Counted from the first letter of the stretch, positions 7,149 through 17,208 are shown. The stretch is 64,000 bases of DNA from an uncultured Pelagibacteraceae bacterium (GCA_902558435.1 CACEDU010000005.1:1-64000); one strand, 5' to 3'. Notes: generated by a model from the letters alone, not told the origin. Program-made: numbers and translations.

Positions 7149-9593
7149 ATGGATAAAGAATTACCAAAAAGCTCAAAAGTTGTAGTAATTGGAGGTGGTG
7201 TTGCAGGCACATCATGCGCATACCATCTTGCTAAATTTGGCTGGAAAGATGTCGTTTTATTAGAAAGAGATCAATTGACATCAGGAACAACTTGGCACGC
7301 TGCCGGTCTTATGGGCCAATTAGGAGCATCATCAACTATAACAAAACTTAGAAAATATACTTTAGATCTTTACCAAGATTTAGAAAAAAAGACTGGTTTA
7401 TCAATTGGATTAAAACAAAATGGTGCAATTACAGTTGCAACAACAAATGATAGAATGCAAGAGTTACTAAGACAAGCAACGACAGCTCAATTATCAGATG
7501 TTGAAGTGCAAGTTTTAGATAAAAAACAAACAAAAGATTTATACCCAGTATTAAATAATGAGGATATTATTGGAAGTGTTTTTATGCCTAAAGATGGACA
7601 AGCTGATCCAGTAGGTGTCACTAACGTTTTAGCAAAAGCGGCTAGGATGGAAGGTACAAAAATTTTTGAAAAAACACCTGTTACAAAAATTTTAGTCAAA
7701 AATAAATCTATAGTTGGAGTAGAGACTGAAAAAGGAAAAATAGATTGTGAATATGTTGTTCTAGCTACCGGTATGTGGTCAAGGCAAATTGGTGAAAAAA
7801 TGAATGTGAGTATTCCATTATATCCTAATGAACATTTTTATGTGATCACGGAACCGATGAAAGATCTACCTACAAATTTACCAGTTTTGAGAGATTATAA
7901 TAATTGTCTTTATCTAAAAGAAGATGCTGGGAAAATGTTAGTTGGAATTTTTGAACCAAATGCCAAACCTGCTTTTAAAGATACTGGTATTGTACCAGAA
8001 AATTTTTCTTTTGGAGAATTGCCAGATGACTTTGATCATTTTGAACCTTATTTAAAAAAATCTTTTCATAGATTGCCAATGTTAGAAAATGCTGGAATTA
8101 GAAAATTTTTCTCTGGCCCAGAATCTTTTACACCTGATACACAATATTTATTAGGAGAGACTCCAGAGATAAAAAACTTTTTTACCTGTTGTGGTTTTAA
8201 TAGCATTGGTATAGCAAGTTCAGGTGGCGCAGGTCGAGTTACTGCTGAATGGATGATCAATGGACATATTAATGAGGATTTATTCTCTGTAGATATAAAA
8301 AGATTTCAACAATTCCATTCTTCAAAAAAATTTATTATGGAAAGAGTTACAGAGACTCTTGGTGATTTATATGGAATGCATTGGCCATATAAACAACATA
8401 AAACTTCAAGAAACCAAATTACTTTACCATACCATGAAGAACTAAAAAAATTAGGTGCTTGTTTTGGATCTTCAGGCGGTTTTGAGAGACCTATGTGGTA
8501 TTCTTTGAATGGTGCAAAAGCTGAATATGAATACAGTTTTGGTTATCAAAATTGGTATCCATCTGCTGAATATGAGACCAAAAATACAAGAAAAAATGTC
8601 GGTTTATTCGAATTAACACCTTTTTCTAAATTTGATGTTGCTGGAGAAAATGTCCATGATGAATTACAAAAATTGTGTACAGCGAACATAAAAGATGTTG
8701 AGGGTAGATCAACTTACACCCAGATGCTAAATGAAGATGGTGGTATAGAGACAGATGTAACTATAACTTGCCTGACTAAAAATCATTTTAGAATAATAGG
8801 TCCAGCTGCAACAAGAGAACACGATAAATTTCATATAAAAAAATACCTCTCAGAAAAAATAAACTTTAAAGATGTAACAGAGGATTTTGCATGCTTAGGA
8901 TTGTATGGACCAAATACTAGAAAACTATTATCAAATATAAGTGATGATGATTTTTCAAATGAAGGAATAAAATTTAGTCATGGTAAAAAGGTGAATATAG
9001 ATGGAATTGATGTTTGGGCTCAAAGATTGTCATATGTGGGTGAAATTGGATTTGAATTATATGTAAAAATAGATGATAGCAAAAAACTTTTCTTAACCAT
9101 AGTCAATGAAGGTAAAAATCATAATTTATCTCTATGTGGGGCGCACGCAATGGATATAATGAGAATGGAAAGTGGGTTTTTACATTGGGGGCATGATATA
9201 TCCCCCGAGGAGAATCAATACCAAGCAGGACTTCAATTTGCTATCAGTTATAAAAAAAATATTAATTTTATTGGAAAAGAAGCTTTACTAAAAATTAAAG
9301 ATCAAAAACAAAAAAAATTGTTGGCAATGATGGTTCTTAAAGATAATAAACCAGGACAACCTCTACTGCTTCATGAAGAACCGATTTACTTAGATGATAA
9401 AATAATTGGTAGAACAACTTCAGGTAATTATTCATTCAATTTTGAAAAAAATATATCTTTTGGTTATGTAAATTCTGGAAATACAATTGAAAATTTACTT
9501 GATAAAAATTTGTCTATTGAAATAGAAAAGAAAAAATATCCTGTTTCATTAATTCAAAAGCCACTTAATCAAAAAAATATTAAAAATGCCTAA
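7149..9593 (+). CDS. Dimethylglycine/sarcosine dehydrogenase-like flavoprotein
   Basis: The 814-residue protein has two parts. The N-terminal DAO-type FAD domain (to about 430) has VVVIGGGVAGTSCAYHLAKF and GTTWHAAGLMG, whose His is the covalent flavin site in dimethylglycine dehydrogenase. The C-terminal part (about 440-810) is a GcvT-like folate-binding aminomethyltransferase domain. Known members oxidatively demethylate N-methylglycines and pass the methyl group to tetrahydrofolate. The ATG at 7149 is chosen because family homology starts there; a TTG at 7131 would add six residues with no match. It sits in the iron operon, 24 bp after the ATPase, and overlaps the dioxygenase gene by one base. 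The exact substrate is not settled. Confidence 0.85.
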   Translation: MDKELPKSSKVVVIGGGVAGTSCAYHLAKFGWKDVVLLERDQLTSGTTWHAAGLMGQLGASSTITKLRKYTLDLYQDLEKKTGLSIGLKQNGAITVATTNDRMQELLRQATTAQLSDVEVQVLDKKQTKDLYPVLNNEDIIGSVFMPKDGQADPVGVTNVLAKAARMEGTKIFEKTPVTKILVKNKSIVGVETEKGKIDCEYVVLATGMWSRQIGEKMNVSIPLYPNEHFYVITEPMKDLPTNLPVLRDYNNCLYLKEDAGKMLVGIFEPNAKPAFKDTGIVPENFSFGELPDDFDHFEPYLKKSFHRLPMLENAGIRKFFSGPESFTPDTQYLLGETPEIKNFFTCCGFNSIGIASSGGAGRVTAEWMINGHINEDLFSVDIKRFQQFHSSKKFIMERVTETLGDLYGMHWPYKQHKTSRNQITLPYHEELKKLGACFGSSGGFERPMWYSLNGAKAEYEYSFGYQNWYPSAEYETKNTRKNVGLFELTPFSKFDVAGENVHDELQKLCTANIKDVEGRSTYTQMLNEDGGIETDVTITCLTKNHFRIIGPAATREHDKFHIKKYLSEKINFKDVTEDFACLGLYGPNTRKLLSNISDDDFSNEGIKFSHGKKVNIDGIDVWAQRLSYVGEIGFELYVKIDDSKKLFLTIVNEGKNHNLSLCGAHAMDIMRMESGFLHWGHDISPEENQYQAGLQFAISYKKNINFIGKEALLKIKDQKQKKLLAMMVLKDNKPGQPLLLHEEPIYLDDKIIGRTTSGNYSFNFEKNISFGYVNSGNTIENLLDKNLSIEIEKKKYPVSLIQKPLNQKNIKNA

Positions 9594-10384
9594 TGTTTAA
9601 AATTATCCCCAAAAAAAATAAGGCAGCAGAGATTATTTGTAATCTTAATAAAATTAATAAAAATGAATTGAAACAAATAAAATCTACACTTGATAAATAT
9701 GGTATGATTTATTTTCCAAAACAAAAGCTAAATTCTAGAAATTATCTAAATTTTGCACAAAAATTTGGGAAACCTGCGAACTATCCAAGGTTGAGAGGAT
9801 TAAATAAAAAATACCCACAAATTACTGTTGTACAAAGAAAATCTTCAGACAAGGGACCAAGCTTTGGTGAACAATTTCATACAGACTCTTCATATACAAA
9901 AAAACCTCCACGATACACTATGTTGCTATCAAAACTGGTGCCTAAAAAAGGTGTTGCAAATACTGAGTTTTCCTCACAGTATTTAGCATATGAAAATCTG
10001 ACTAAAAATCACAAAATTAGACTTAATAAATTAAAAGGTATTTACTCATCGCATGGACCTATATCAATTACTACAGTTGAAAGAGAGAAAGAAAAAGGAA
10101 AAATTTCTAAAGAATTAATTGCCAGTCACAAGATTATTAAAACTATTAATAATAAAAAAACTATATACTGTAGCCCTGGACACTTTATAAAATTTAACAC
10201 AAATATGACTAAACAAAAAAACAAATTAAAGAATTTTTTATTCAGTCACCAGACTAAAAAAAAATTTCAATATGCTTTAGAATGGGAAAAAGACCAGCTT
10301 GCTATTTGGGATAACAGAGCAATGCTTCATCAAGCTACTCCTTTTAAAGGAAATAGAATTCTTCACAGAATAACAATATTATAA
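9593..10384 (+). CDS. TauD/TfdA-family 2-oxoglutarate Fe(II) dioxygenase
   Basis: The 263-residue protein carries the iron-binding facial triad of the family: His96 and Asp98 in EQFHTDSSY and His246 in NRAMLHQATPF, with Arg259 in NRILHR positioned to bind 2-oxoglutarate. Family members hydroxylate small compounds such as taurine, carboxylic acids or betaines using oxygen and 2-oxoglutarate. The start overlaps the previous stop (TAATG), so it is co-translated with the dimethylglycine-dehydrogenase-like protein and probably acts on a related compound. The substrate cannot be read from the sequence. Confidence 0.88.
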   Translation: MFKIIPKKNKAAEIICNLNKINKNELKQIKSTLDKYGMIYFPKQKLNSRNYLNFAQKFGKPANYPRLRGLNKKYPQITVVQRKSSDKGPSFGEQFHTDSSYTKKPPRYTMLLSKLVPKKGVANTEFSSQYLAYENLTKNHKIRLNKLKGIYSSHGPISITTVEREKEKGKISKELIASHKIIKTINNKKTIYCSPGHFIKFNTNMTKQKNKLKNFLFSHQTKKKFQYALEWEKDQLAIWDNRAMLHQATPFKGNRILHRITIL

Positions 10385-10388
10385 TCAA

Positions 10389-11318
10389 ATGTATTCGATC
10401 TTTCTTGGGTTAACACCTTTTATTTTTATAACTTTGCTTGGATTTATATTTGGAAGACTGAAAATATTTGATCTAAGCCATGCAAAAGTTTTAAACTTAT
10501 TTTTATTCTACGTTGCAGTACCTGCACTAATTATAAAATTTGTTGCACAGAGTGAAATTGCCCAGGTAGACATTAAGCAAATAATTTCATATTTTTTAAT
10601 GCAAGCTAGTCTAGGTTTACTTACTTTTTTTGTAACAAGTAAACTTTTTAAAAGACCCATACCTGAGTCAATTATATGGTCACTTATGGTTTCCTTGTCT
10701 AACCACGTAACTTTATTATTACCAATTACAAAAATTTATTTTGGAACAGAAGTTATAACGCAAGTTACCAGTATAATATTAATGGATGGAGTTATATTAC
10801 TATCTGTGATTACTTTTTTCTTAGAATTAACTACAAAAAAAAATATTAAATTACTGTTTTTTCTAAGGAATGTGACTTTTAATCCAATGATATTTTCAAT
10901 TTTAATTGGACTTTTGCTTTTTATATTTAACTACAAAATTGATAATACGCCGATTGATTACGTGCTATCTGTTTTAGCGGCCTGTGTTTCTCCTGTTGGT
11001 TTGTTTGCAATTGGTATTACTCTTTCTTTTTATACTCACAAAGTTATTAATAAATTAACTTCAACCATCTCTATTTTAAAGTTGGTAATATCTCCTCTAA
11101 TTTTATTAATTATAGCATTTATATTTTTTGATGCTGGATTACCTGAAAAAATACCAGGTGCATTTTTTGTAAGTGTAGCACCTTGTGGACACACTGCGGT
11201 AGTATTATGTTCAGCTTACAATGTTAGTCCTGAAAATATTATTAAAGCTCTATTTATTTCTACTTTTGCCTCTATAGGCACAATTTTTTTTGCAATTCAA
11301 TATCTACAAGTTGCTTAG
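10389..11318 (+). CDS. AEC (auxin efflux carrier) family transporter
   Basis: The 309-residue membrane protein has about ten hydrophobic segments in two five-helix halves, with the family marks FYVAVPALIIKFVAQ near the start and SVAPCGHTAVVLC near residue 262. Bacterial members move organic acids such as malate or malonate, or act as exporters. It follows the dioxygenase by 4 bp and ends the long plus-strand operon. Its last 15 bases overlap the 3' end of the convergent dehydrogenase gene. Confidence 0.88.
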   Translation: MYSIFLGLTPFIFITLLGFIFGRLKIFDLSHAKVLNLFLFYVAVPALIIKFVAQSEIAQVDIKQIISYFLMQASLGLLTFFVTSKLFKRPIPESIIWSLMVSLSNHVTLLLPITKIYFGTEVITQVTSIILMDGVILLSVITFFLELTTKKNIKLLFFLRNVTFNPMIFSILIGLLLFIFNYKIDNTPIDYVLSVLAACVSPVGLFAIGITLSFYTHKVINKLTSTISILKLVISPLILLIIAFIFFDAGLPEKIPGAFFVSVAPCGHTAVVLCSAYNVSPENIIKALFISTFASIGTIFFAIQYLQVA

Positions 11319-12368
11319 AACTTTACTAGCACATTCTGTGGTATTGCTATCACCATCTAAATCTTTTGTTCTATTATTTTTTTCTAATAAAGTCTTTTCG
11401 ATTGATTTTACTATTCTTGATGCAGCTTCTTTTTCTCCCAAGTAATCTAACATCATGGCACCAGACCATATTTGTCCCACGGGATTAGCAATACCTTTTC
11501 CTGCTATATCTGGGGCTGAACCATGTACCGGTTCAAATAATGATGGATATTTGTTTGTAGGGTTAATATTTCCAGACGGTGCAATGCCTATAGTTCCAGT
11601 ACATGCTGGACCTAGATCTGATAAAATATCTCCAAATAAGTTTGAAGCCACGACAACATCAAACCATTCAGGAGTTAAAACAAATCTAGCAGTTAATATA
11701 TCAATATGAAATTGATCAGTTTCAATTTCAGGATAGCTTTTCTTATTTTCATTAAATCTTTCATCCCAGTAAGGCATAGTTATTGATATACCATTAGATT
11801 TTGTAGCATTGGTTAATTTTTTTCTTTTACGTTTTTTTGCTAATTCAAATGCAAACTTTTGCACTCTGTCTATCCCATGTTTTGACATAATAGTTTCTTG
11901 AATTACAATTTCTCTTTCAGTATTTTGATACATCTTTCCACCAACTGAAGAATACTCTCCCTCTGTATTTTCTCGAACTATCATCATGTCAATATCGCCG
12001 GGTTTCTTATTAGCTAATGGGGCATTAACACCTTCAAATAATTTTACTGGTCTTAGATTTATAAATTGATCAAATTCTCTTCTAAACTGAAGTAGTGATC
12101 CCCATAATGTAACATGATCTGGGTATCGATCTGGCATTCCAACTGCACCAAAAAATATAGCATCATGGCTACCAATTTTATCCTTCCAATCATCAGGCAA
12201 CATTTTTCCGTGTTTTTCATAATAATCACACGATGAAAAATCAAATTCATCAATTTGTAATTTGAATTGATGTTGATTGGCAACCTCTTTTAAAATTTTT
12301 TGAGCTTCTGGAACTACTTCTTTACCAATTCCATCTCCTGCAATGGATGCAATTTTATACTCTTTCAT
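11304..12368 (-). CDS. Tartrate/D-malate dehydrogenase-like (IPMDH family)
   Basis: The 354-residue NAD-dependent oxidative decarboxylase resembles TtuC/DmlA: IAGDGIGKEVVPEAQKIL at the N-terminus, the substrate-binding LLQFRREFDQFINLRPVK, RENTEGEYSSVGG, the metal-binding SNLFGDILSDLGP and EPVHGSAPDIAGKG. Known members convert tartrate or D-malate to oxaloglycolate or pyruvate. The family is promiscuous, so 3-isopropylmalate cannot be excluded by sequence, but the SSCDYYEKHGKMLPDDW region fits TtuC better than LeuB. It starts 2 bp after the guaC stop on the same strand. Confidence 0.85.
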   Translation of the reverse strand: MKEYKIASIAGDGIGKEVVPEAQKILKEVANQHQFKLQIDEFDFSSCDYYEKHGKMLPDDWKDKIGSHDAIFFGAVGMPDRYPDHVTLWGSLLQFRREFDQFINLRPVKLFEGVNAPLANKKPGDIDMMIVRENTEGEYSSVGGKMYQNTEREIVIQETIMSKHGIDRVQKFAFELAKKRKRKKLTNATKSNGISITMPYWDERFNENKKSYPEIETDQFHIDILTARFVLTPEWFDVVVASNLFGDILSDLGPACTGTIGIAPSGNINPTNKYPSLFEPVHGSAPDIAGKGIANPVGQIWSGAMMLDYLGEKEAASRIVKSIEKTLLEKNNRTKDLDGDSNTTECASKVLSNL

Positions 12369-12370
12369 TT

Positions 12371-13405
12371 TTATTTTGTGAAAGTATCGTTAAATTGTTT
12401 TGCAACTCTTACAAAAGTAGTACATTTACTTAATTGTTTTAATGAAGGAGCACCTACATAAGTGCAACTACTTCTAACGCCACCTAGAATATCTTGAATT
12501 GTATCTTTTATTTTTCCTCTATATTTAATTCTTACAGTTCTTCCTTCACTACTTCTGTAATTTGATAATCCTCCATAATGCTTTTTATTTGCTGTTTCAG
12601 AGCTTGAACCATAAAATTCAATATATTTTGAGCCGTTTGATTTAACTATTTTACCCTTGCCTTCGTCGTGACCTGCAAACATTCCACCTAACATTACAAA
12701 ATCTGCACCACCCCCAAAACCTTTTGCAACATCTCCAGGACATGTACATCCACCATCTGCAATTATATGAGCACCTAAACCATGTGCTGCATCAGCACAT
12801 TCAATTACAGCACTTAATTGAGGGTAGCCAACTCCTGTTTGAATTCTTGTTGTACAAACACTTCCTGGACCAATCCCAACTTTTACAATATCTGCACCAG
12901 ATAAAATAAGTTCTTGTGTCATGTCTGCAGTAACTACATTTCCAGCTATAATAGTTTTTGTAGGATATTTATCTCTTACAGATTTAAGAAATTTACTAAA
13001 GTATTCAGAATAACCATTAGCAACATCAATACAAATGAACTTTATAAATCCAAATTCTCTTAAAACTTTGTTTAAATTTTCAAAATCTTCTTTTTTAGTA
13101 CCAATGCTAATAGCTATATTTTTATAAATAGATTTAATTTTTTTAAATTGTTTTATTTTTTTTATATCATGTTGTTTAGTTAAACATGTAATCATGCCAT
13201 ATTCAGATAATTTCTCAGCTACTCTAAGCTCTCCGACCCCATCCATATTTGCAGCCATTATAGGAATACCCGACCACTCATTTTTACTATATTTAAATCT
13301 GTATGTTCTTAGAAGATTTACATCTTTACGACTTTGTAGCGTACTTCTTTTAGGTCTAAAAAGGACGTCTGAATAATCTAGTTTTAATTCTTCTTCAATT
13401 CTCAC
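12371..13405 (-). CDS. guaC: GMP reductase
   Basis: The 344-residue TIM barrel converts GMP to IMP with NADPH, part of purine salvage. Seen: RIEEELKLDYSDVLFRPKRS at the N-terminus, the catalytic-loop GIGPGSVCTTRIQTGVGYPQ and the phosphate-binding IIADGGCTCPGDVAKGFGGG. There is no CBS-domain insertion, which separates GMP reductase from IMP dehydrogenase. I prefer the GTG at 13405 as start, because from there the protein lines up with the N-terminus of E. coli GuaC (MRIEE). The ATG at 13429 would add eight unmatched residues. The dehydrogenase gene follows after 2 bp. Confidence 0.92.
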   Translation of the reverse strand: MRIEEELKLDYSDVLFRPKRSTLQSRKDVNLLRTYRFKYSKNEWSGIPIMAANMDGVGELRVAEKLSEYGMITCLTKQHDIKKIKQFKKIKSIYKNIAISIGTKKEDFENLNKVLREFGFIKFICIDVANGYSEYFSKFLKSVRDKYPTKTIIAGNVVTADMTQELILSGADIVKVGIGPGSVCTTRIQTGVGYPQLSAVIECADAAHGLGAHIIADGGCTCPGDVAKGFGGGADFVMLGGMFAGHDEGKGKIVKSNGSKYIEFYGSSSETANKKHYGGLSNYRSSEGRTVRIKYRGKIKDTIQDILGGVRSSCTYVGAPSLKQLSKCTTFVRVAKQFNDTFTK

Positions 13406-13510
13406 AAATCCGAATTTATACAGGTGCACAAAGTAAATTCAAATTAAATATTATTAATATTGATAATAAGCTTTCATTAGTTATACTTTCAAAAATTCAT
13501 ATTATTAAGC

Positions 13511-14389
13511 ATGTTTAAAGGATTTAAGTCAAAATACATAAAAGTTAGAAAAGGTAAAATTTTCTGTAGAGTAGGAGGTAAGGGTCCACCGTTACTTTTA
13601 CTTCATGGTTATCCACAAACACATTTAATGTGGCACAAGACTGCACTAGAATTATCGAAAAAATTTACGGTTATTGCTGCAGACCTAAGGGGATATGGTA
13701 ATAGTTTAGCTCCACCCTCAGATAAAAATCATTTTAATTATTCCAAAAGAGAAATGGCAAGTGACATGAAACAAATAATGATAAAATTAGGTTATTCTAA
13801 ATTCTTTGTAGCTGGACATGATAGAGGAGGAAGAGTGGCTCACAGATTAGCAAGGGACCATAGAAAAAATATATTAGCTTTGAGTGTTTTAGATATTTGC
13901 CCCACACTAGATATGTATGAATTAACAACTAAAGACTTTGCTAAAGCATACTTTCATTGGTTTTTTTTAATTCAACCTAAGTGGCTACCTGAAAGAATGA
14001 TTATGAGTGATCCAAGAAAATGGATGAAAAACTGCTTAGATAAATGGTCTGGAAATCATAAATTTGGAAAAGTTGAAGAAGGTTATTTAAAATGTTTTAA
14101 GCAACCAAAAAGAATTCATGGATCATGTGAAGATTATAGAGCTTCTGCAACAATTGACTTGGATCATGATAAAAAAGACAGAAAGAAAAAACTAAATATT
14201 CCTATTCAAGTATTGTGGGGAAAAAAGGGTGTAATTGGTAGACAGTTCAAACCAGTAAAAATTTGGCAGAAATATACAACTAAAAAAATTGAAGGACATG
14301 CAATAAATTCAGGTCATTTCATTCCAGAACAAAACCCAAAAGCAACTGTAAAATATTTAACCAATTTTTTTTTAGATAAAATTAGCTAA
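13511..14389 (+). CDS. Alpha/beta hydrolase, fluoroacetate-dehalogenase-like
   Basis: The 292-residue alpha/beta hydrolase shows the full residue set of fluoroacetate/haloacetate dehalogenases. Asp104 is the nucleophile in GHDRGGR, with Arg105 and Arg108 for carboxylate binding. Asp128 and His269 complete the triad, and His149-Trp150 plus Tyr209 (CEDYRAS) form the halide pocket. The 104/108/128/149/150 spacing matches the well-studied Rhodopseudomonas enzyme numbering (110/114/134/155/156) with a constant offset. The enzyme hydrolyses haloacetates to glycolate; related proteins are epoxide hydrolases. It has no operon partner: divergent from guaC, and tldD starts 75 bp later. Confidence 0.82.
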   Translation: MFKGFKSKYIKVRKGKIFCRVGGKGPPLLLLHGYPQTHLMWHKTALELSKKFTVIAADLRGYGNSLAPPSDKNHFNYSKREMASDMKQIMIKLGYSKFFVAGHDRGGRVAHRLARDHRKNILALSVLDICPTLDMYELTTKDFAKAYFHWFFLIQPKWLPERMIMSDPRKWMKNCLDKWSGNHKFGKVEEGYLKCFKQPKRIHGSCEDYRASATIDLDHDKKDRKKKLNIPIQVLWGKKGVIGRQFKPVKIWQKYTTKKIEGHAINSGHFIPEQNPKATVKYLTNFFLDKIS

Positions 14390-14464
14390 TTTATGTGTTT
14401 TGATGTGATCAATGATCGCGCATATCATTCTTGATTATAAATAATTCGCCCTTAAATATGATCT

Positions 14465-15877
14465 ATGACCTCTTTACTAAAAAACTCCGAATTATCTATA
14501 GAAAAAGCTGATAAAATTGTTTCAGAGACTTTAAATAGTTGTGATGATGGTGAACTTTACATCGAAGATACAAAATCAGAAACCATTGTTTTAGATGATA
14601 ATAAAATCAAAAGTTCAAACTATACCTCTGATTTAGGCTATGGTTTTAGAGCGGTCACAGGTGATACCGTGGCTTACTCACATTCAAATGAAATTTCAGA
14701 AAAATCGTTAAAAAATTCAAGTGATAATCTTAAATCAACCTTAAAAAACAATAGTGGCACTTACAATTCAGAAATAAAAAAAACTAATCAAAAACTTTAC
14801 AAAGACATTGATCCGATTGAAAGCAAATCAATGAAATCAAAAATAGAGTTACTAAATAATATGAATGAGTATGCCAGATCTAAAGATAGTAGTGTAAAGC
14901 AAGTTACAGCTAGTCTTTTAGCTGAGAAGAAAAATATTGAAATTATTAGATCTGGTGGAGAGCTATTATCAGATAATCGACCATTGGTAAGAATTAACAT
15001 GTCAGTGATGGTTGAAAAAAATGGAAGAAAAGAAACTGGTGTTTATGGAATTGGCGGAAGACAAGATTATGATGAATATTTAAAGAACGATAACTGGAAA
15101 AAAGTTTGCGATGAAGCTTTTAGGATTGCAAACACAAACATAGAAAGTAAACCCTCACCAGCTGGAGAGATGAAAGTTGTACTCGGACCAGGCTGGCCTG
15201 CTATTTTAATTCATGAAGCTGTTGGCCATGGTTTAGAGGGAGACTTTAATAGAAAAAAAACTTCTGCGTTTCATGATTTGGTAGGAAAAAAAGTTGCAAG
15301 CAAAGGAGTTACAATAATAGATGATGGCACAATAGATAATAGAAGAGGTAGTTTAAATATTGATGATGAAGGAACTCCAACCGAAAGAACTGTTTTAATA
15401 GAGGACGGAATTCTAAAAAATTTTATGCAAGATAGATTAAACGCCAGATTAATGAATACAAAATCCACAGGAAATGGAAGAAGAGAAAGTTATAAACATG
15501 TCGTAATGCCAAGGATGAGAAATACAATCATGTTAGGCGGTACAAACACTCAAGAGCAAATGATTAAATCAGTTGATAAGGGAATATTTGCGGTAAGTTT
15601 TGGTGGTGGTCAAGTGGATATAACATCAGGAAAATTTGTTTTCAATTGTACAGAGGCATATGAAATAATTAATGGCAAAGTAGGAGCTCCGATTAAAGGC
15701 GCAACTTTAATAGGTGATGGACCATCATCATTAAAAGAAATTTTAATGGTTGGAAATGATATGATGTTAGACCCAGGAATTGGCACCTGTGGAAAAGCAG
15801 GACAAGGCGTTCCGGTTGGTGTTGGACAACCATCTTTGTTGATAAACAATATGACAGTGGGTGGAACTCAATTGTAA
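14465..15877 (+). CDS. tldD: TldD metalloprotease subunit
   Basis: The 470-residue protein carries the zinc-binding HEAVGH at residues 250-255, followed by GLEGDFNRK, as in TldD. A third ligand is expected in GTCGKAGQGVPVGVG near the C-terminus. With TldE/PmbA it forms a heterodimeric protease that degrades unfolded peptides, matures microcins in some bacteria and affects gyrase-inhibitor sensitivity. The ATG at 14465 is used; an out-of-frame ATG lies at 14458. pmbA follows after 5 bp, which fits an obligate pair. Confidence 0.95.
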   Translation: MTSLLKNSELSIEKADKIVSETLNSCDDGELYIEDTKSETIVLDDNKIKSSNYTSDLGYGFRAVTGDTVAYSHSNEISEKSLKNSSDNLKSTLKNNSGTYNSEIKKTNQKLYKDIDPIESKSMKSKIELLNNMNEYARSKDSSVKQVTASLLAEKKNIEIIRSGGELLSDNRPLVRINMSVMVEKNGRKETGVYGIGGRQDYDEYLKNDNWKKVCDEAFRIANTNIESKPSPAGEMKVVLGPGWPAILIHEAVGHGLEGDFNRKKTSAFHDLVGKKVASKGVTIIDDGTIDNRRGSLNIDDEGTPTERTVLIEDGILKNFMQDRLNARLMNTKSTGNGRRESYKHVVMPRMRNTIMLGGTNTQEQMIKSVDKGIFAVSFGGGQVDITSGKFVFNCTEAYEIINGKVGAPIKGATLIGDGPSSLKEILMVGNDMMLDPGIGTCGKAGQGVPVGVGQPSLLINNMTVGGTQL

Positions 15878-15882
15878 TCTCA

Positions 15883-17202
15883 ATGATTAAAGATCAAGAT
15901 TATCTAAAAAAAATTGCTGATATTTGTCTTAGCAAATCAAAAAAACTTGGCTCAACTGATGCAAGTATTTTGGTACAGAGTTCTGTATCTGAAAATATTA
16001 ATGTTAGGAATAAAAAATTAGATGGTTCTGAAAGATCAGAAAATCTTGGAGTTGTCCTTACTACATATTTAGGAAAAAAAAAGTCCTCAATTGCATCATC
16101 AAACCTTAAAGAGAGTAACTTAAAAGAATTAGTTGATAGATGTATTGAAACAATGAAGATAACGCCCGAAGATGAATATAATTCACTGCCAGATAAAGAT
16201 CTTCATTTTAGCGGTTTGAAAGATTTAGATTTATACGATGAAACTCATTTGAGTAATGAAGATAAAATTAATTATATAAAAGAAGCAGAAGATGAGGCTT
16301 TTTCAAATAATAAAATTGTAAATACCAATGGTTCAGGATTTGGGGAAAATAAATCAAATTTTTTATTAGCTAATTCAAATGGATTTTCTGATGGATATAA
16401 AACTTCTCAATTTACAGCTTATTGTGAAGTTGTTTCTAAAAGCAATGGAAGCATGGAAAGAGATTATGAATATACTAGTAAAAGATTTTATAATGACATT
16501 TTAAAACCAAAAGAGCTTGGATCTATCGCAGCGGATCATGCTGTGAAAAAATTAAATCCAAAAAAGATTAAAAGTGAAAAAATTAGCCTTATATTTGACA
16601 AAAGAATATCAAAAAACTTTCTTTCAATCTTTGCTAGCGCCATTTCATCAAGTGCCATTGCAAAAGGCACTACTTTTTTAAAGGACAAATTAAACCAAAA
16701 AGTATTCAACACTGAAATAAATATTAATGACCGTGGTGATATCAAAAAAGCTAATGGATCACGTTATTTTGACAGTGAAGGTATAGGTATAATTAATTTA
16801 GATTTAATTAAAAATGGAATACTTCAGGATTATTTGATTGATACTTACAATGGAAAAAAAATAAACAGAAAGTCTAATGGCAGAGCAAGCGGTACAACAA
16901 ATCTGTATTTTGAAAACGGATCAAAAACTTTTAGTGAGTTGATAAAATCAGAAAAAAAACTTCTTTACATAAAAGAAACTATCGGTCACGGCACAAATAT
17001 TATTAATGGAGATTATTCCGTAGGTGCAAGTGGTATAATGATTGAAAATGGTGAATTTTCATATCCGGTAAGTGAAATAACAATCGCTGGAAATTTAAAT
17101 AATATTTTTCAAAATATAACTCTAGCTGACGATCTAGAATTTAATTATTCTACTAATTCACCAACAATGCATGTTGAAGGTATGATTGTTGGGGGAAAAT
17201 AA
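15883..17202 (+). CDS. pmbA: PmbA/TldE protease partner subunit
   Basis: The 439-residue protein is the TldE/PmbA partner of the upstream TldD. It lacks the HExxxH motif, as expected for the non-catalytic subunit. Typical family segments are GSRYFDSEGIG and GRASGTTNLYFENG in the middle and the C-terminal SPTMHVEGMIVGGK. It sits 5 bp after tldD, and a TPR protein gene follows after 6 bp, so the operon continues. Confidence 0.95.
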   Translation: MIKDQDYLKKIADICLSKSKKLGSTDASILVQSSVSENINVRNKKLDGSERSENLGVVLTTYLGKKKSSIASSNLKESNLKELVDRCIETMKITPEDEYNSLPDKDLHFSGLKDLDLYDETHLSNEDKINYIKEAEDEAFSNNKIVNTNGSGFGENKSNFLLANSNGFSDGYKTSQFTAYCEVVSKSNGSMERDYEYTSKRFYNDILKPKELGSIAADHAVKKLNPKKIKSEKISLIFDKRISKNFLSIFASAISSSAIAKGTTFLKDKLNQKVFNTEININDRGDIKKANGSRYFDSEGIGIINLDLIKNGILQDYLIDTYNGKKINRKSNGRASGTTNLYFENGSKTFSELIKSEKKLLYIKETIGHGTNIINGDYSVGASGIMIENGEFSYPVSEITIAGNLNNIFQNITLADDLEFNYSTNSPTMHVEGMIVGGK

Positions 17203-17208
17203 GAATTA

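Noticed and set aside
13441..13480. Near-palindrome TTATTAATATTGATAA between guaC and the hydrolase
   Set aside because: Imperfect and made almost only of A and T, so expected by chance here.
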